A stretch of DNA of 64,000 nt from Gigaspora margarita. Lineage: Eukaryota; Glomeromycota; Glomeromycetes; Diversisporales; Gigasporaceae. Positions 43,855 through 54,560 of the stretch are shown here, in pieces. The notes below the pieces were generated by a model that worked only from the letters and a program-made list of their open reading frames with translations, ran no database searches and had not been told where the DNA came from. The stretch's first letter is position 1. The number at the start of each line of letters is the position of its first letter. The position numbers and the translations under genes are program-made. Location of the stretch: assembly GCA_009809945.1 (NCBI GenBank), contig WTPW01000489.1, forward strand, positions 316,223 through 380,222, given 5' to 3'.

Positions 43855-44400
43855 AATCTGAACATGTTTATAAACTTTCAAATCAAACCCAAGCTAAACT
43901 TGAATCTTGAACATTGTGTTTCTATGAACTAAACTGAACCAAACTTAGATCAAGTTCAAGTTTGATCAAATTTTGAACTAACCTCAAACTTGAGATCTTA
44001 AGAGTAGGGTGAACATCGATCATTTTTACTAGTGATCATATTACTAATTTTTTTACAATAACATTCAATTAAAATCAGGTGATGATCATATGATATTTAT
44101 ATTGTGTAACCTAGACAAATTTTGTTCAACTTATGAAGAATTAATGGTATATGCAAGTATGTTTTTTTAAATAATACAGGGGTTCAAATTATTATAATTA
44201 GAATTAGTGGGTCTAATATATCTACTCCAAAACTTTTATAAAAATTGATTATATTTTTAAAAACTTTTATATGTAACATGTGTTCGATTTTTGTGTAATA
44301 TTTTTTTGGCTGATCTACTTATATAAGAAATGATCTATATTCACCCTACCCTTAAGCTTTTAGAGTATATTTTGAAAGTTTATAAACATGTTCAGGTTTG
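43855..44400. mobile_element. GTTCA-array element split by a MITE
   Basis: Left part (43855-43996) is an array with GAACATG, AAACTTGAA and CAAGTTCAAGTTTG. The right part (44357-44400) ends with AAACATGTTCAGGTTTGG, mirroring the left start GAATCTGAACATGTTTATAA. The MITE 43997-44356 lies between them. Confidence 0.6.
43997..44356. mobile_element. MITE with 29-bp TIRs (CTTAAGRGTAGGGTGAA)
   Basis: The terminal inverted repeats match in 26 of 29 positions, starting CTTAAGAGTAGGGTGAACAT. The ends resemble the MITE 2971-3525 (TAAGGGTAGAGTTAA), suggesting one family. CTTAAG is itself a palindrome, so the exact target duplication ((C)TTAAG?) cannot be separated from the end. It carries GTGTAAC words inside. 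Confidence 0.8.
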
Positions 44401-44445
44401 GAATTATAATTAGAAATAATTATTTAAAGTAAAAAATCAATTAAT

Positions 44446-45275
44446 TGATGATCTGAATAAGATTAGCAGAATTACTATATTGGAATCATTTAAAGCCAGG
44501 TGTGTTCACATGATAAAAAGCCAATCAAATCATAAAATTTGATCTTTACAGATCAGCCTGACCAGACAAAAACAAGAAAAAAAGTAAAAAATGCCAAAAA
44601 TACAAGAAAAAGTATCTAAACCTATCTAGAAGCATTAATAAAAAATGTCAGGAAAACAATTTTGCTTATAAAAAAACAAGCTCTAACTCTAATTCTTACT
44701 AATCCTTATCCTAATTTTAATTAAAAAATCAAAAACATATAAACACATCTGGCTTTAGCCATCCTCTATATTGAAACAATAGCAAATTTTGGGGATAAGT
44801 ACAATATAAATTTTTGTTATATGCTGAAATCAGAGTGGAGTCAAATAAAAAGTAATTTTTTATTAAATTAACCAACAAAGTCAATTAATTAAAAGTTGTA
44901 AAGCTTATTAAAATGCATTTAATAGTGGTTAGATCATCCAAATTGATCTAGAGTTACTAAGATAACTTTAAAAAACAATTAGCCAAATATATAAACTTTT
45001 TATATTTGTTTACATAGAATTTTATATAGTTAGCCATTGTTTTTTAGTAATATCTTGGTAACTACTGGCCAATTTGAATTATTTATCCACTATTAGATGT
45101 GTCTCAATGAGCTCTACAACTTTTAATTAATTGGCTTTGCTTGTTAGCTTAATAAAAAAAATACTTTTCATTTGACTTCGCTTAGATTTCAGCATATAGT
45201 TAATATTATAGGAATTTTGCCCAAATTCTAATATAGAAATTTTGCTGATCTTATCCAGATCAGTAATTAATATCA
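44446..45275. mobile_element. Foldback element H with nested MITE
   Basis: The ends GATCTGAATAAGATTAGCAG and the complement of CTGATCTTATCCAGATC match. After the nested MITE 44491-44757, arms of about 190 bp (44808-44998 against 45018-45203) share ATATGCTGAAATC, GTCAAATAAAAAGTA, AATTAAAAGTTGTAAAGCT, GTTAGATCATCCAAATTG and AACAATTAGCCA. The block around AAAGTTGTAAAGCT..TCATC is also present in foldback T (11185-11240) and near 61960. Confidence 0.75.
44491..44757 (-). mobile_element. MITE, telomere-motif superfamily, member 6
   Basis: The ends TAAAGCCAGGTGTGTTCA and the complement of TAAACACATCTGGCTTTA match with two changes. On the minus strand the interior gives GGATTAGTAAGAATTAGAGT (degenerate telomere-like), a T-rich middle, TGATCTGTAAAGATCAAATT, and GATTTGATTGGCTTTTTA near the end. 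Same architecture as the other members, different terminal repeat. Confidence 0.8.
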
Positions 45276-45281
45276 ATAATA

Positions 45282-46142
45282 TAAAAAAAGTTGTAAATTT
45301 TAATTGAATTTTAAAGGCAATTTCTTCAATAATAATTAATATGTAATTAGAATTGGCTCAAATTTTTATAGCAAAATAGGATTACTATAGTAACTAAATT
45401 TTAGCAAATTTGGACTAGTAGTCCTTGAATAATTAATTGTATATAATAATCAATTTTTTAAAAAAATCAATTAGAAGAGTATCAAAAATTAGGTGATTTT
45501 GTAGAGAAGAAGTTATAAAAAAAGTTAATTATATATAATGAATCTAACTATTTATATATTAGTGAGAAAAAGAAAAAGTAGGCCTCTAATAAAAAATATT
45601 TAAGTAATTAATGACATAGCATTACTATATAGTTGTAAATTTTAATTAAACTTTAAAAATGTTTTTCTTAATAACTAGTAATTAAAACTATCTCAAATTT
45701 CACTATAAATATTATTAAAATTAATCTATAATATACTAAATTTTTAACAATATGGACTAGTACTTTCTAAGTAATTGCTTGTATACAATAACCAATTTTT
45801 TTAAAAAACCTATTATTATATACAAGCAATTACTCAAAAACTACTAATCAAATTTGCTAAAAATTTAGTATATTATAAATTGATATTGTTACTATTTAAG
45901 GTAAAAATTTAAGATAATTTTAATTGCTAGTTATTGAGAAAGCACTTTAAATTTTTTTGAAAATTATGAATATATGGTAATTGATTTTTTTAAAAAATTA
46001 ATTATTGTATACAAGCAATTATACAAATACTACTAGATCAGATTTGCTAAAAATTTAGTATATTATAACTGATTTGAAATTAATTCTATTTGTAGTATAA
46101 ATTTAAGCAATTCTAATTTATGAATTTTTATACTATCAATAT
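45282..46142. mobile_element. Foldback element J
   Basis: Multiple inverted copies of blocks AATTTGCTAAAAATTTAGTA, TATACAAGCAATTACTCAAA, AACCAATTTTTTTAAAAAA and GTAAATTTTAATTAAACTTT at 45290-45480, 45630-45800, 45810-45960 and 45970-46142. It looks like two nested or tandem foldbacks. No coding capacity. Confidence 0.65.
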
Positions 46143-46189
46143 TAACCAACTTTTTACTTTAATTAATTATTTCTAATTATAATTATGAA

Positions 46190-46520
46190 TCTGAACATGT
46201 TCATGAACTTCAAACTAAACCCAACTGAAATTTCAAATCTGATTCAAGTTTAAAAATCTGCAAAATTCTTGGTTTGTGTTTGGGTTCAGTTTTGAATTCA
46301 ACTTGTACTTGGTTTAGGCTGAATCAAACATGTCTCAAAAGTTTAGCATTGAACTGAAGTCAACCTATTTTTTTAAATTAGTTTAGTTTGGGTTTTGGTT
46401 CAAAATTCAAATCAAATTTGAACCTTGCTTCAGATTTAGTTCAATTCAGGTTTGCTTCAGGTTAAGTTCAATTCATATTTGCTTCAGGTTCATTTCAATT
46501 CAGGTTCATAGGTAGCCATA
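46190..46520. repeat. GTTCA/TGAAC motif array
   Basis: Starts GAATCTGAACATGTTCATGA and ends with three near-tandem units CAGGTTHRTTCAATTCA. Same class as 43370 and 43855. Confidence 0.65.
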
Positions 46521-46529
46521 CTATTAAAC

Positions 46530-46735
46530 TAATTTTTTTACCAAGTGCTACATATAGCTATACTATTACAATAATTTTGCATGATTAAGTTAGAGTTAGA
46601 GTTGTGTTAGTATTAGAGTTAATATTAAGATTAGAAGTAAATTATAGCAAAATCATGAGAGGAGCATTTTGCTTAGTAACACAACAGGGAATTCTAGTAA
46701 AATTTTGAGTTATTATAGCAATTATTAAATATAGC
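46530..46735. mobile_element. MITE with TTAGAG repeats (related to 3753-3944)
   Basis: The interior AAGTTAGAGTTAGAGTTGTG (46587-46606), GAGAGGAGCATTTTG, CACAACAGGGAATTCTAGTA and AAATTTTGAGTTAT parallels the interior of 3753-3944. The ends (CATATAGCTATACTATTACA and the complement of ATTATTAAATATAGCTAAAT) are different. Confidence 0.6.
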
Positions 46736-46799
46736 TAAATGTAACCAGGCCTATATATAAATTATTCTTTTTTCAAACTTAAAATATTTAATTATAATT

Positions 46800-47880
46800 T
46801 TTTTATTTTTTTTTAATTAGCAATCCTGCCTTTATTATAAGTAAATAGTAGACATCCTATATCGCTATTATTCCTTGGCTGCCAATAAGAACCCTTCTTT
46901 TTTTAATAAAGACTCATTTGCACTACTTAAAGTCCACTAGATGCAATCTGTCTGGTAACATTTTCACTCATATATGGGCCCACAACTCACTGCGAGATAC
47001 TACAAATCACCATTGGTTTGCTACTAAACCTTATCAAGATTGCTTCTTTTCTTTAAATCCTTCTCATCTTGCTTCCTCAGTAGAATGATTCTATCTATTC
47101 ACAACAAGAAAAACAAATTCTATAAGAAAATAAAAGGAAGTAAAAAAAGGAGAAAAACTACTCAACCTATATGAAAGCCCAATTACAATAAAGAGAAAAA
47201 AGAAACCAGATGAAAAAACAAAGAAAAAAAACTAATCTTGATAATTACAGAACAATTTATCTATACTATAAAAATTATATAATACTATGTGGTACCACTA
47301 CTGAGAGTATTATATGTAATAAAACAAAAATATAAAAAGAAAACAGAAAAACAAAAAACACTAATTTTGGTTCACATAAAATTTCTATATCCATCCAAGA
47401 CACCTCTGACATGTCATTCACTATTGACACTGCAGCTGAATGCTTTACTCATGATGCCAATTCAAATTAGATAAGTGTAGTTCCGATTTGGAAGGAGTAA
47501 ACACTGCCAATCTTTTGGGGGGAGTAAACTAAAATGCCCACTTATTTTAAATTTATGAAAGTCCAAAAGAGGTCCAGGGTTTTACTTGCAGATTGTAAAA
47601 GAGAGTGCTTCCTTTTTTTTCCAAGAAATACATACACACTTCTACTTTCTTTTTGGTCGCCAAACATATGCCCTATCTTTCCAGTAAGTGATAAACTCTA
47701 AGCTTGTTAGCAGGTAGTCTATGATCTCTACCTCTAAATGACAAGTGCTACTCTTCTGCAGTGAGTAATAAACTCTGAGACTATTAGCAAATAGTCAATG
47801 AACTTTATCCCTAAATAATAGGGCCATCTTACTAGAGTATCTCATAGTTTATTTTCAGTTTGTATTAATTTTTTGAAAAA
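46800..47880. other. Decayed element DNA, no identifiable gene
   Basis: Composition is more mixed than the surroundings and readable fragments appear in all plus frames (for example KISISIQDTSDMSFTIDTAA at about 47377-47437), but stops are frequent and no domain was recognised. A 77-bp direct repeat (TAAACTCTAAGCTTGTTAGC / TAAACTCTGAGACTATTAGC) lies at 47692-47820. It is probably a heavily mutated retroelement, but the class is unknown. Confidence 0.35.
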
Positions 47881-48385
47881 AAAGTTTTGGTAATTTTGGT
47901 TACAAGTGATTTTTGGAAAGAGTTGATTGAAAATTTTTTAATAATATTTAAAAATAAGAATTATATTATGACAGTTAAAAAAAGCTTAGTTTGCTTATTA
48001 GATAAAAATAAAAAACTTCATAAAATTTTTATGCAAAAAAATTATTTACTAATTTTTGTTGAATTCTATAAATATTAGTTATAGATTTATAAGTCTTATG
48101 TAATACAATATTATAGTTTATATAAAGAACATCAACTTTTATTATTGCATTTTAGTAATTTATTTGTAAAAATTAAACTTGTATTAATATAAAAATTTAA
48201 GAAAATCTAAAGAAAATTCTATAGTTAAAATTTTAATACAAAAACTTTAAATTTTTATTGCTTCAAAGTTTTTTAAAAATTTTAAAAATTTCTTTATACA
48301 GTTTATAAAATATATTTAAAAAATATATTTAATAAATAAAGCATACTCTATATTCTTAATAAAATTTTATTGGGTTTTGTTAAAT
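47881..48385. other. No gene; AT-rich with a short open frame
   Basis: A 63-codon plus-strand frame (47887-48078) has Lys/Leu/Phe-biased composition and no recognisable motif. I do not regard it as a gene. Confidence 0.5.
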
Positions 48386-48390
48386 TTAAC

Positions 48391-48666
48391 AGGTTGCAAT
48401 ATTGCAGGTTAATATTAAAAAAAAATTATTAGTTAGGGTTAGGGTTCGAACTAGTATTAATTTCAGGGGTTAGAAGGCATATATATGCAAAATTAAGCAT
48501 TAAAAACTTTTAATTAGAAGCCCAACTCTAGTTTACATGATGAAATTTCAAGATATTTAAAATTTTTGATTTTTTTGTAATTTCTCCTAATTTTCGTTCT
48601 TTTTGTTACACAAGATCCTGTGACCTAATTGGTCAGTCATATTAACCTGCGATATAACAACCTGCG
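48391..48666 (+). mobile_element. MITE, telomere-motif superfamily, member 5
   Basis: The ends GGTTGCAATATTGCAGGTT and the complement of AACCTGCGATATAACAACCT match with few changes. The interior has two TTAGGG (48433-48446), a T-rich middle, TTTTTGTTACACAAGATCCT (48600-48619), and GACCTAATTGGTCAG before the right end. Order as in members 1-4, with unrelated terminal repeats. Confidence 0.8.
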
Positions 48667-48996
48667 ATATTTATCAACATCCAATTTTATTTTATTTAAA
48701 AAATTGTAGAAAATCCATGCAAATTTGGCTGAAATGCGGTTTAAGGAATAAACTAATTCCCTCCTCTACAATTTTAACATAATCCACAAGGAAGTCCTCT
48801 TAATGAAAAAAAATAAGATTTCTTTTGGAAAACTCCATATTCCAAAAATAGAAAAAAATGTAGTAAGCTTATTTCCACGATTTACTATGATTTTTCACTG
48901 GTTTTTATACGGATCACAAACAAATAAATTAAAAAAAGTTTAAAAATAAAAGAATAAAAATAAATCAAAAAATTACAAAGCAAATTAAAAATTAAT

Positions 48997-49641
48997 TAAT
49001 TTGGATTCAAGTGAACCCAATCGGATTCATTTGGAAACAATTCGGTTCATTTGAACCCCATTTGAACCCAAGCCGGATTTATTTGAATCAAACCGAGTTC
49101 CAACGAACCCAAGCCGAGTTCATTTGAACCAAGTGTCGCATGGTTTTTGGAGAACACTTGTACTTGGTTAGGGGGATGTTAATTTACAACGAAGTGCATA
49201 ATGATACGAGAAGTGTAAAGGAAGTCTTGGGTTGCGCTTCGCGCGAATCACGTGTCGATATGATTGGCCGAAATTGCGAGGGTGATCATAGTGCCGGGCG
49301 GCATTACGAAGATCGGGTATAGTAAGTACCGTGATCGATGATCGCCAGAACAATGAAGTTCGTAATAATTGAGATAATAGTTACACAATTATGTAATGGA
49401 AAATTTTAGTATAAATAAGAAAATGTAAACAAAGATCGAAAGTTAATCTTTTGACCGTTAATAAAGAAACAATATTGTGTACGAAACTTACCCCATAGTG
49501 TGGTTTGAATAATCTTATAAAGCCAAGCGAGACTGAGTATTGTGTAAACCTTTGAGTTAGATTGCAGAAACGTAAGATACTGTATAACCCGGTGACACTA
49601 AGCCGGGGTTTTTAAACACAATTCGGGTTCATTTGAATCTA
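48997..49641. mobile_element. TTCATTTGAACCC array element carrying a solo LTR
   Basis: The ends TTGGATTCAAGTGAACCCAA and the complement of TCGGGTTCATTTGAATCTAA are inverted. The left subterminal part repeats TTCATTTGAACC/GAACCCAAGC words. The LTR at 49134-49597 is inserted in it. Confidence 0.6.
49134..49597 (+). mobile_element. Solo LTR of an LTR retrotransposon
   Basis: 464 bp starting TGTCGC and ending GGTGACA (TG...CA with short inverted ends). It is flanked by CCAAG and CTAAG (49129-49133, 49598-49602; 4 of 5 match), a 5-bp target duplication. Inside is a TATA box (TATAAATA, 49410-49417) followed by AATAAA (49460-49465), the R-region layout. G+C and CpG are higher than in the flanks. 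No internal gag-pol is present, so it is an LTR-LTR recombination product. Short open frames within it are not genes. Confidence 0.7.
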
Positions 49642-49669
49642 AAAAAAAAATTTTAAACCTCATTTCTGG

Positions 49670-50111
49670 GGTAACGCCCGGACTCTGAGCGCTATTAATC
49701 CTGTGCCTTGCTAGTCACTAAATATGGTACACAGAATGAATGTGCATTCGGAGTTGACTCATTTTTTAATAATAAGAATATTTATTCGTTTTAAATTAGG
49801 AAATGCAACTCCTGATTAAGAAATTTGAATAGGAATTATAATATATCCAATTTTATCATTTTGGCTTATGATAAGATTAAATGTAACAAACATCTTAACA
49901 AAGTTTTTTTTTCATTACCTATAATAAAATAATCGAAATGAAAATAATCAAGACAGTCAACCATTGATTTTTCATGATAACGTAACTTTAATAGAAATGT
50001 ATTTGAACTTACCACACGTGGTACAAGTGTATATGTATATCTATATAAATTGTCGGTAAATCTGACATTTGATTACGATTAAAAAGATTATACAAATATT
50101 TATTATTTAAC
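49670..50111. other. Upstream region of the kinase gene
   Basis: AT-rich with normal CpG at the start. No distinct promoter element can be asserted; TATATAAAT at 50041-50049 lies 63 bp before the ATG and could be a TATA-like element. Confidence 0.3.
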
Positions 50112-51269
50112 ATGTCAGACAGGCTTTTACCTACACAAAATAATGGGGAAACTAATGCTAATTGGATTAACAGAATGATAGAAGAGCAATACATCAATTT
50201 TATTGATTATGGAGAGTTTGTAAATTTGAAGTTTGTTACCAGTGGAGGTTCCGGAGTTATAAGAAAGGCTCTGTGGAAAACCAAAGATAAGCTCATCATC
50301 TTAAAACAAATTGCGCCTGACGAAGTAATAACAGAGCTGGAACATCAAGAGCTTATTAAGGAGGTAAAGAAAGATTTGCCAATTCCTTTAATAAAACCTT
50401 ATAAATTAATATTATGCTTATTTTATTAAATAGATCAAAGCTTTTAATTCTATTAGAGTTAGAGAACAATCTGCTATAAATGAAATAGGGCATAAAAATG
50501 TTATTGAATGTTTTGGAGTATCCCGTTTTAATCAAGAAGAAGCATTTTTGCTCGTATTGGAACAAGCAGATATGGGTTGTTTACGAGATTATTTGAATGT
50601 ATACAAAAATAATTTGAATTGGAAGCAAAAAATTAATATTGCACGCCAGGTCACATGTGGATTATATTTTCTGCATAAAAATGAAATTTTACACCGTGAC
50701 TTAGTAAGTTCTTTCTTACTGATCTAATTAATAACTATTAATGATATAACAAAAAATCTACGTTATACTAGCATACCAGAAATATTGTTATTAAAAAAGA
50801 TGAAAACTTTGAAGATCATATTAGAGTAATTATCATTGATTTTGGACTCTCTAAGGTTGTTTCTCGCAATAGCACATCGCATCAGGGTATAAAAGGCCAC
50901 ATAAATTTTATGGATCCTTATATTTTTAATATATTAAACGCACAATATGGACAGATATATAGTTATCCATCTGACATATATAGCCTTGGTGTCATATTTT
51001 GGGAAATTTCAAGTAATGGCCAAAAAACATTAATAGAAGTTAATCAAATAGCAACAATGATGAGGATAATGGGCGGAGAACGGGAAAAGCCAGTTGCTGG
51101 ATCTACTCGCTCTTACGTTGAACTTTATATGAAATGTTGGGATCACAATCAAATAAATCGACCTGATATTTATAAAGTTTATGAATTGATACATAAAGAT
51201 GATATTGTGTCGGGCGAAAGTTGGGAATCGCAACCTGATGAGCAATCATCCATGGATTCAAATATTTAA
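50112..51269 (+). CDS. Protein kinase, tyrosine-kinase-like type (three exons, 339 aa)
   Basis: Exons 50112-50363, 50434-50703 and 50772-51269 join in frame across two GT-AG introns of 70 and 68 bp. All exon lengths are multiples of three. Kinase landmarks: glycine loop TSGGSGVI (43-50), ATP lysine K65 in LIILK, helix-C glutamate probably E84 (just before intron 1), catalytic loop HRDLHTRN (171-178, D173 and N178), DFG (197-199), F-helix SDIYSLGVIFWEIS (D242), and CWDHNQINRPD (296-306). It acts by phosphorylating protein substrates, presumably cytosolic; no signal peptide or membrane segment. The APE motif is replaced by MDPY (221-224), as many Glomeromycotina kinases also deviate here. About 30 residues follow the domain, acidic and Ser-rich. 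Member of a lineage-expanded family; partner and pathway unknown. It is the only intact gene in the window. Confidence 0.9.
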
Positions 51270-51274
51270 TTTCA

Positions 51275-51960
51275 AATAATTTCTAGACTTTGAATTTTTA
51301 AATTTTTAACTTAAATCATATTTTCATATTTGGCGATTAAGCACCACTGTTTTTTTAGGAAATTTCGTCAAATATTTTAAGCAAAATATTTGATAAATTT
51401 CATTGATCAACTTTATTTTCCTGATTGTTTGAAGATTATTCTGTGTTGTTATTGGCTTATTTGATTAAGAGGAACATCAGTTTTTTGTCCAGTTAAGCCA
51501 ACCATCAAGTTAAAAGAGTATACTGTAAATATTAAAATATAGTACAGGCATATTTAAAAATACATGTATTCTTAAAATTTCAAATTATGTTTTTTTAGAA
51601 GTCAAAGCTATAATTAGCTTAATTTTTTTCAAATTTTTCTGTTAAGATCACAGGATAGCTATATTCAGCAATAGTTGGTATATCTGGGCAGAAAACAGAT
51701 AAATACTGTTCAGCCTTGAACGCCCAGAAATTTAGGACATTAATAATACGATTTATTCCCATCAATATCTACTAAACTGTAAAAATTATACCATTATAGT
51801 TTGTTTCTGTTTAAATTGTCTTGGCGTTAATACTAGGAACGTAGTTATGAAAAAACGAAACGCTATGAACATAATTATGCTTGCATAACGGAGTGTATTA
51901 AGGTTGCTTGCCGTAATAGGTTTAACAAGGTTGTAAAGTTGCATCCTTTCATATTGAAGT
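51275..51960. other. No gene; downstream of the kinase
   Basis: AT-rich intergenic DNA. A weak inverted pair around 51358-51405 (GGAAATTTCGTCAAATATTT against AAATATTTGATAAATTTC) is the only structure. Confidence 0.5.
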
Positions 51961-51964
51961 TGTA

Positions 51965-52115
51965 ATTTTTTTCCGTAATAGGTGTAATGATCGTAATAGG
52001 TGTAATGGTCGTAATAGGTGCAATGGTTGTAATATGTGTTATGCTGTAATGACTGTAATGTGTAATAGGTATAATGAGTAATAGGAGTAATGGTTATTAG
52101 GGATGTAACAGTCGA
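51965..52115. repeat. Minisatellite GGTCGTAATAGGTGTAAT
   Basis: About seven degenerate units of 16-20 bp (GTAATAGGTGTAATGATC, GTAATAGGTGTAATGGTC, GTAATAGGTGCAATGGTT). Complementary ATTAC/CTATTA words recur at 53465-53600, so the two arrays may be opposite halves of one element. Confidence 0.75.
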
Positions 52116-53460
52116 AACAGGTATAATGCTTAATTAGATATCAATATTCACTGTACTGACGTACTTACGTATGTACGTGACCCTGTCTGCTATATACCAG
52201 TATGAATTCCAGATTCCCGTCACTTTTAGACTCATCAATATTTTATATTTGGTTAATACAAAACTAGTTTATGTAAATGATTAAAAAATAATTCACCCTA
52301 TAATAAAAAAAAAAAAATCCTTGCCACGTCTTTTGTACAGTTAGACAAATTTCTTAATACTACATACTGTTATGATTTTTCTAGGAAATTATGACTTGAT
52401 AGTGTATGGGTAGTAACGAGAAGATTGAATCATAAGAATATTGTGAGGCTTTTAAGCTGGTTGCAAAGGCTTAGAAGTTTAGATCTGTTCAATATTTATT
52501 TCATTCATCATATTTGTTTATTTTTATATTGTTCCATTTTGTTGTTTGCTATGAGGTGTAAGGGTTAGACATAACATAGAAGGTATATATCTGGTCGGAC
52601 TAAGGTTAGTAAAGTTAAAGAAGGTACAAAAATAGAGTATAGATGTAGATTGTAATTAGAGTGTATCAAATTACATGTAGTTTGATTATTAATGTATCCC
52701 AAAAGTATGAAAGTACTGCCTTTTCGTGTTTCTAATAAAGCTTTAGACTTCGATGTCTTGGTTGTAAAAGGATATAAGAAGAATTGATTTCTCATTTGTG
52801 TTAAGTTTGTGTCGTATTTATTATTGTTTTATTACCCGACCATTTGAGTGATTAACGATTATATTACATTTTTCGGTATTACTCTATTACTTTATAAGTA
52901 TCGACACTCAATATTAATAGTACTAATTAACTATTTTAATTATTAATCACTTTAATTATGATACCGTAACCTAATCAAATTAATTGATTATCGATAGATA
53001 TGATTAAGTGCCTCGATCATGATCAGATTAATATGTAATTTTATATGCACAAACTATTACTATAATCAATTGAATTATTGGACTATGGTAAGTTAACTAT
53101 TGCAGACAATTTTAATTCATTCCTATTATTCAAAAGTCTTGGATTATCTGGTTACAAAATAAGGTTATCCTTGATCAAGGTTTTTCAAAAATATTAGAAA
53201 TCCTAATTTGTTACTCAAAAGTTGCTGTACGTATCTCATTATAATACCAATTGTTCTGTGGAATTCTGAGAATCTAAGCATTCTCAATCGTAGCTTATTT
53301 AATAAGATAAAATTTAATAGCATATTTTGTATACAAAAAATCATGACTTTTGATTGCATAAGTTATTTATTTAAAGTTTTTTAAACTTAATTAGAGTTAG
53401 ATTAGTTGGATTATTTAGATTACCAATAAAAAGAATCGCAGATACTTATTTTTGTTATGT
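52116..53460. other. No convincing gene; LTR-like signals
   Basis: A palindrome GTACTTACGTATGTAC occurs at about 52161. From 52540 to 52910 there is a TATA-like GTATATATC, an AATAAAG (52733) and TGTCG / CGACA words (52811, 52904) that recall a decayed LTR, but no matching target duplication was found. Short open frames on the minus strand (52565-52795, 53165-53359) show no known motif. Confidence 0.35.
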
Positions 53461-53464
53461 CAAT

Positions 53465-53605
53465 TACACCCTATTATGGCATTTACAACTATTACAGCAT
53501 TTACAACTATTATAGCAATTACAGCATTTTATAGCTTTGAGCATTAGTTGTAATTAAGGTTGCGACCCAAGTTGTAATCTGTAATGACCGTAATTATTAT
53601 TTACG
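53465..53605. repeat. Array of ATTACAGCATTTACAACTATT words
   Basis: Three to four near-tandem units (GCATTTACAACTATTACA, GCATTTACAACTATTATA, GCAATTACAGCATTTTAT), complementary in style to the minisatellite at 51965. They are followed by TTGTAATCTGTAATGACCGT. Confidence 0.6.
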
Positions 53606-53714
53606 GGCTCAACATTAGAGTGTATAGTTCACTGCCATCTAGCACAGATAAAATGATCAAATATAAGGTTCTATTAGTTATCCAATTTGTCAGGTGTAAA
53701 TTTGGTTTTATAAA

Positions 53715-54560
53715 TTATAATAAAATATATATTAATATAAAATTACTATAAACTTTGAAGCTTTGATATTCACAACCTACACATTAATTTAAAATTAAAT
53801 TTTATGATTATATAAAGCAAAAGAATGAGAATAAACCTACTTTATTGCAAAGTTATGGTTCTGCTATTTTTGCTTATTTTAAAAAATATAATTTCGCAGA
53901 AAATAAATATTTATCAATTTTATCATAATAATTACATATAAAATATGCACCAACAACTTTTCTTAGAAGATAAAAGTAGATTACCTTGATGAAAAATAAG
54001 TTAGCTATGTGCTAACTTTAAAATTTTCAGTTTATTAATATAGAACTTTTTCTACTAAATTAATCTATCTTATGCTCTTAAGCAAAGTTGTTTAATATAA
54101 AATTTTACATATATATTTGCTTAAAACATCTTCTTGAACCTTTTACTGAGTGAAAATAGGGTTAAAGTTAGAAAATAAATTTAAAAAAATTTTGAAAAAT
54201 AATTTTTCTAATTTTTTACTTAGTAAAAGGTTCAAGAAGCTGTATTTTGACAAATGTATACATGTAAAATTTTATGCTAAACAATTTTGCTTAAAAGTAT
54301 AAGATAGATTAATTTATTAGAAATTGCTAACCCATTGTTTTATCAAAGTAATCTTCTAAGGAAAGTTGTTTAGAGCATAATTTTTATGTAATCATTATAA
54401 TAAAATTAATAAATATTTATTTTCTGCAAAGCTACATTTTTAAAATGTGCAAAAATAATGAATCATAACTTGGCAGAAAAAGTAAGTTTATTCTCCTTCT
54501 TTTGCTCTATATAATTACAAAATTTAATTTTTAAATTAGATATTTACTTTAAATAACTGG
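53715..54560. mobile_element. Foldback element G, copy D
   Basis: Blocks ACTATAAACTTTGAAGC, AATTTAAAATTAAATTTTAT, AACAACTTTTCTTAGAAGAT, GTAGATTACCTTGATGAAAA, CTTAAGCAAAGTTGTTTA, GAACCTTTTACTGAGTGAAA and the turn at about 54180-54200, mirrored to 54540. More diverged than copies A and C. Confidence 0.8.

Noticed and set aside
49140-49353. Two overlapping open frames on opposite strands with near-normal composition
   Set aside because: They lie inside the solo LTR and show no domain; the LTR explains the higher G+C.
50356-51245. Minus-strand frames opposite the kinase
   Set aside because: Shadows of the kinase exons in antisense.
52811-52908. 98-bp TGTCG...CGACA unit as a tiny LTR
   Set aside because: Too short for an LTR and no flanking duplication.
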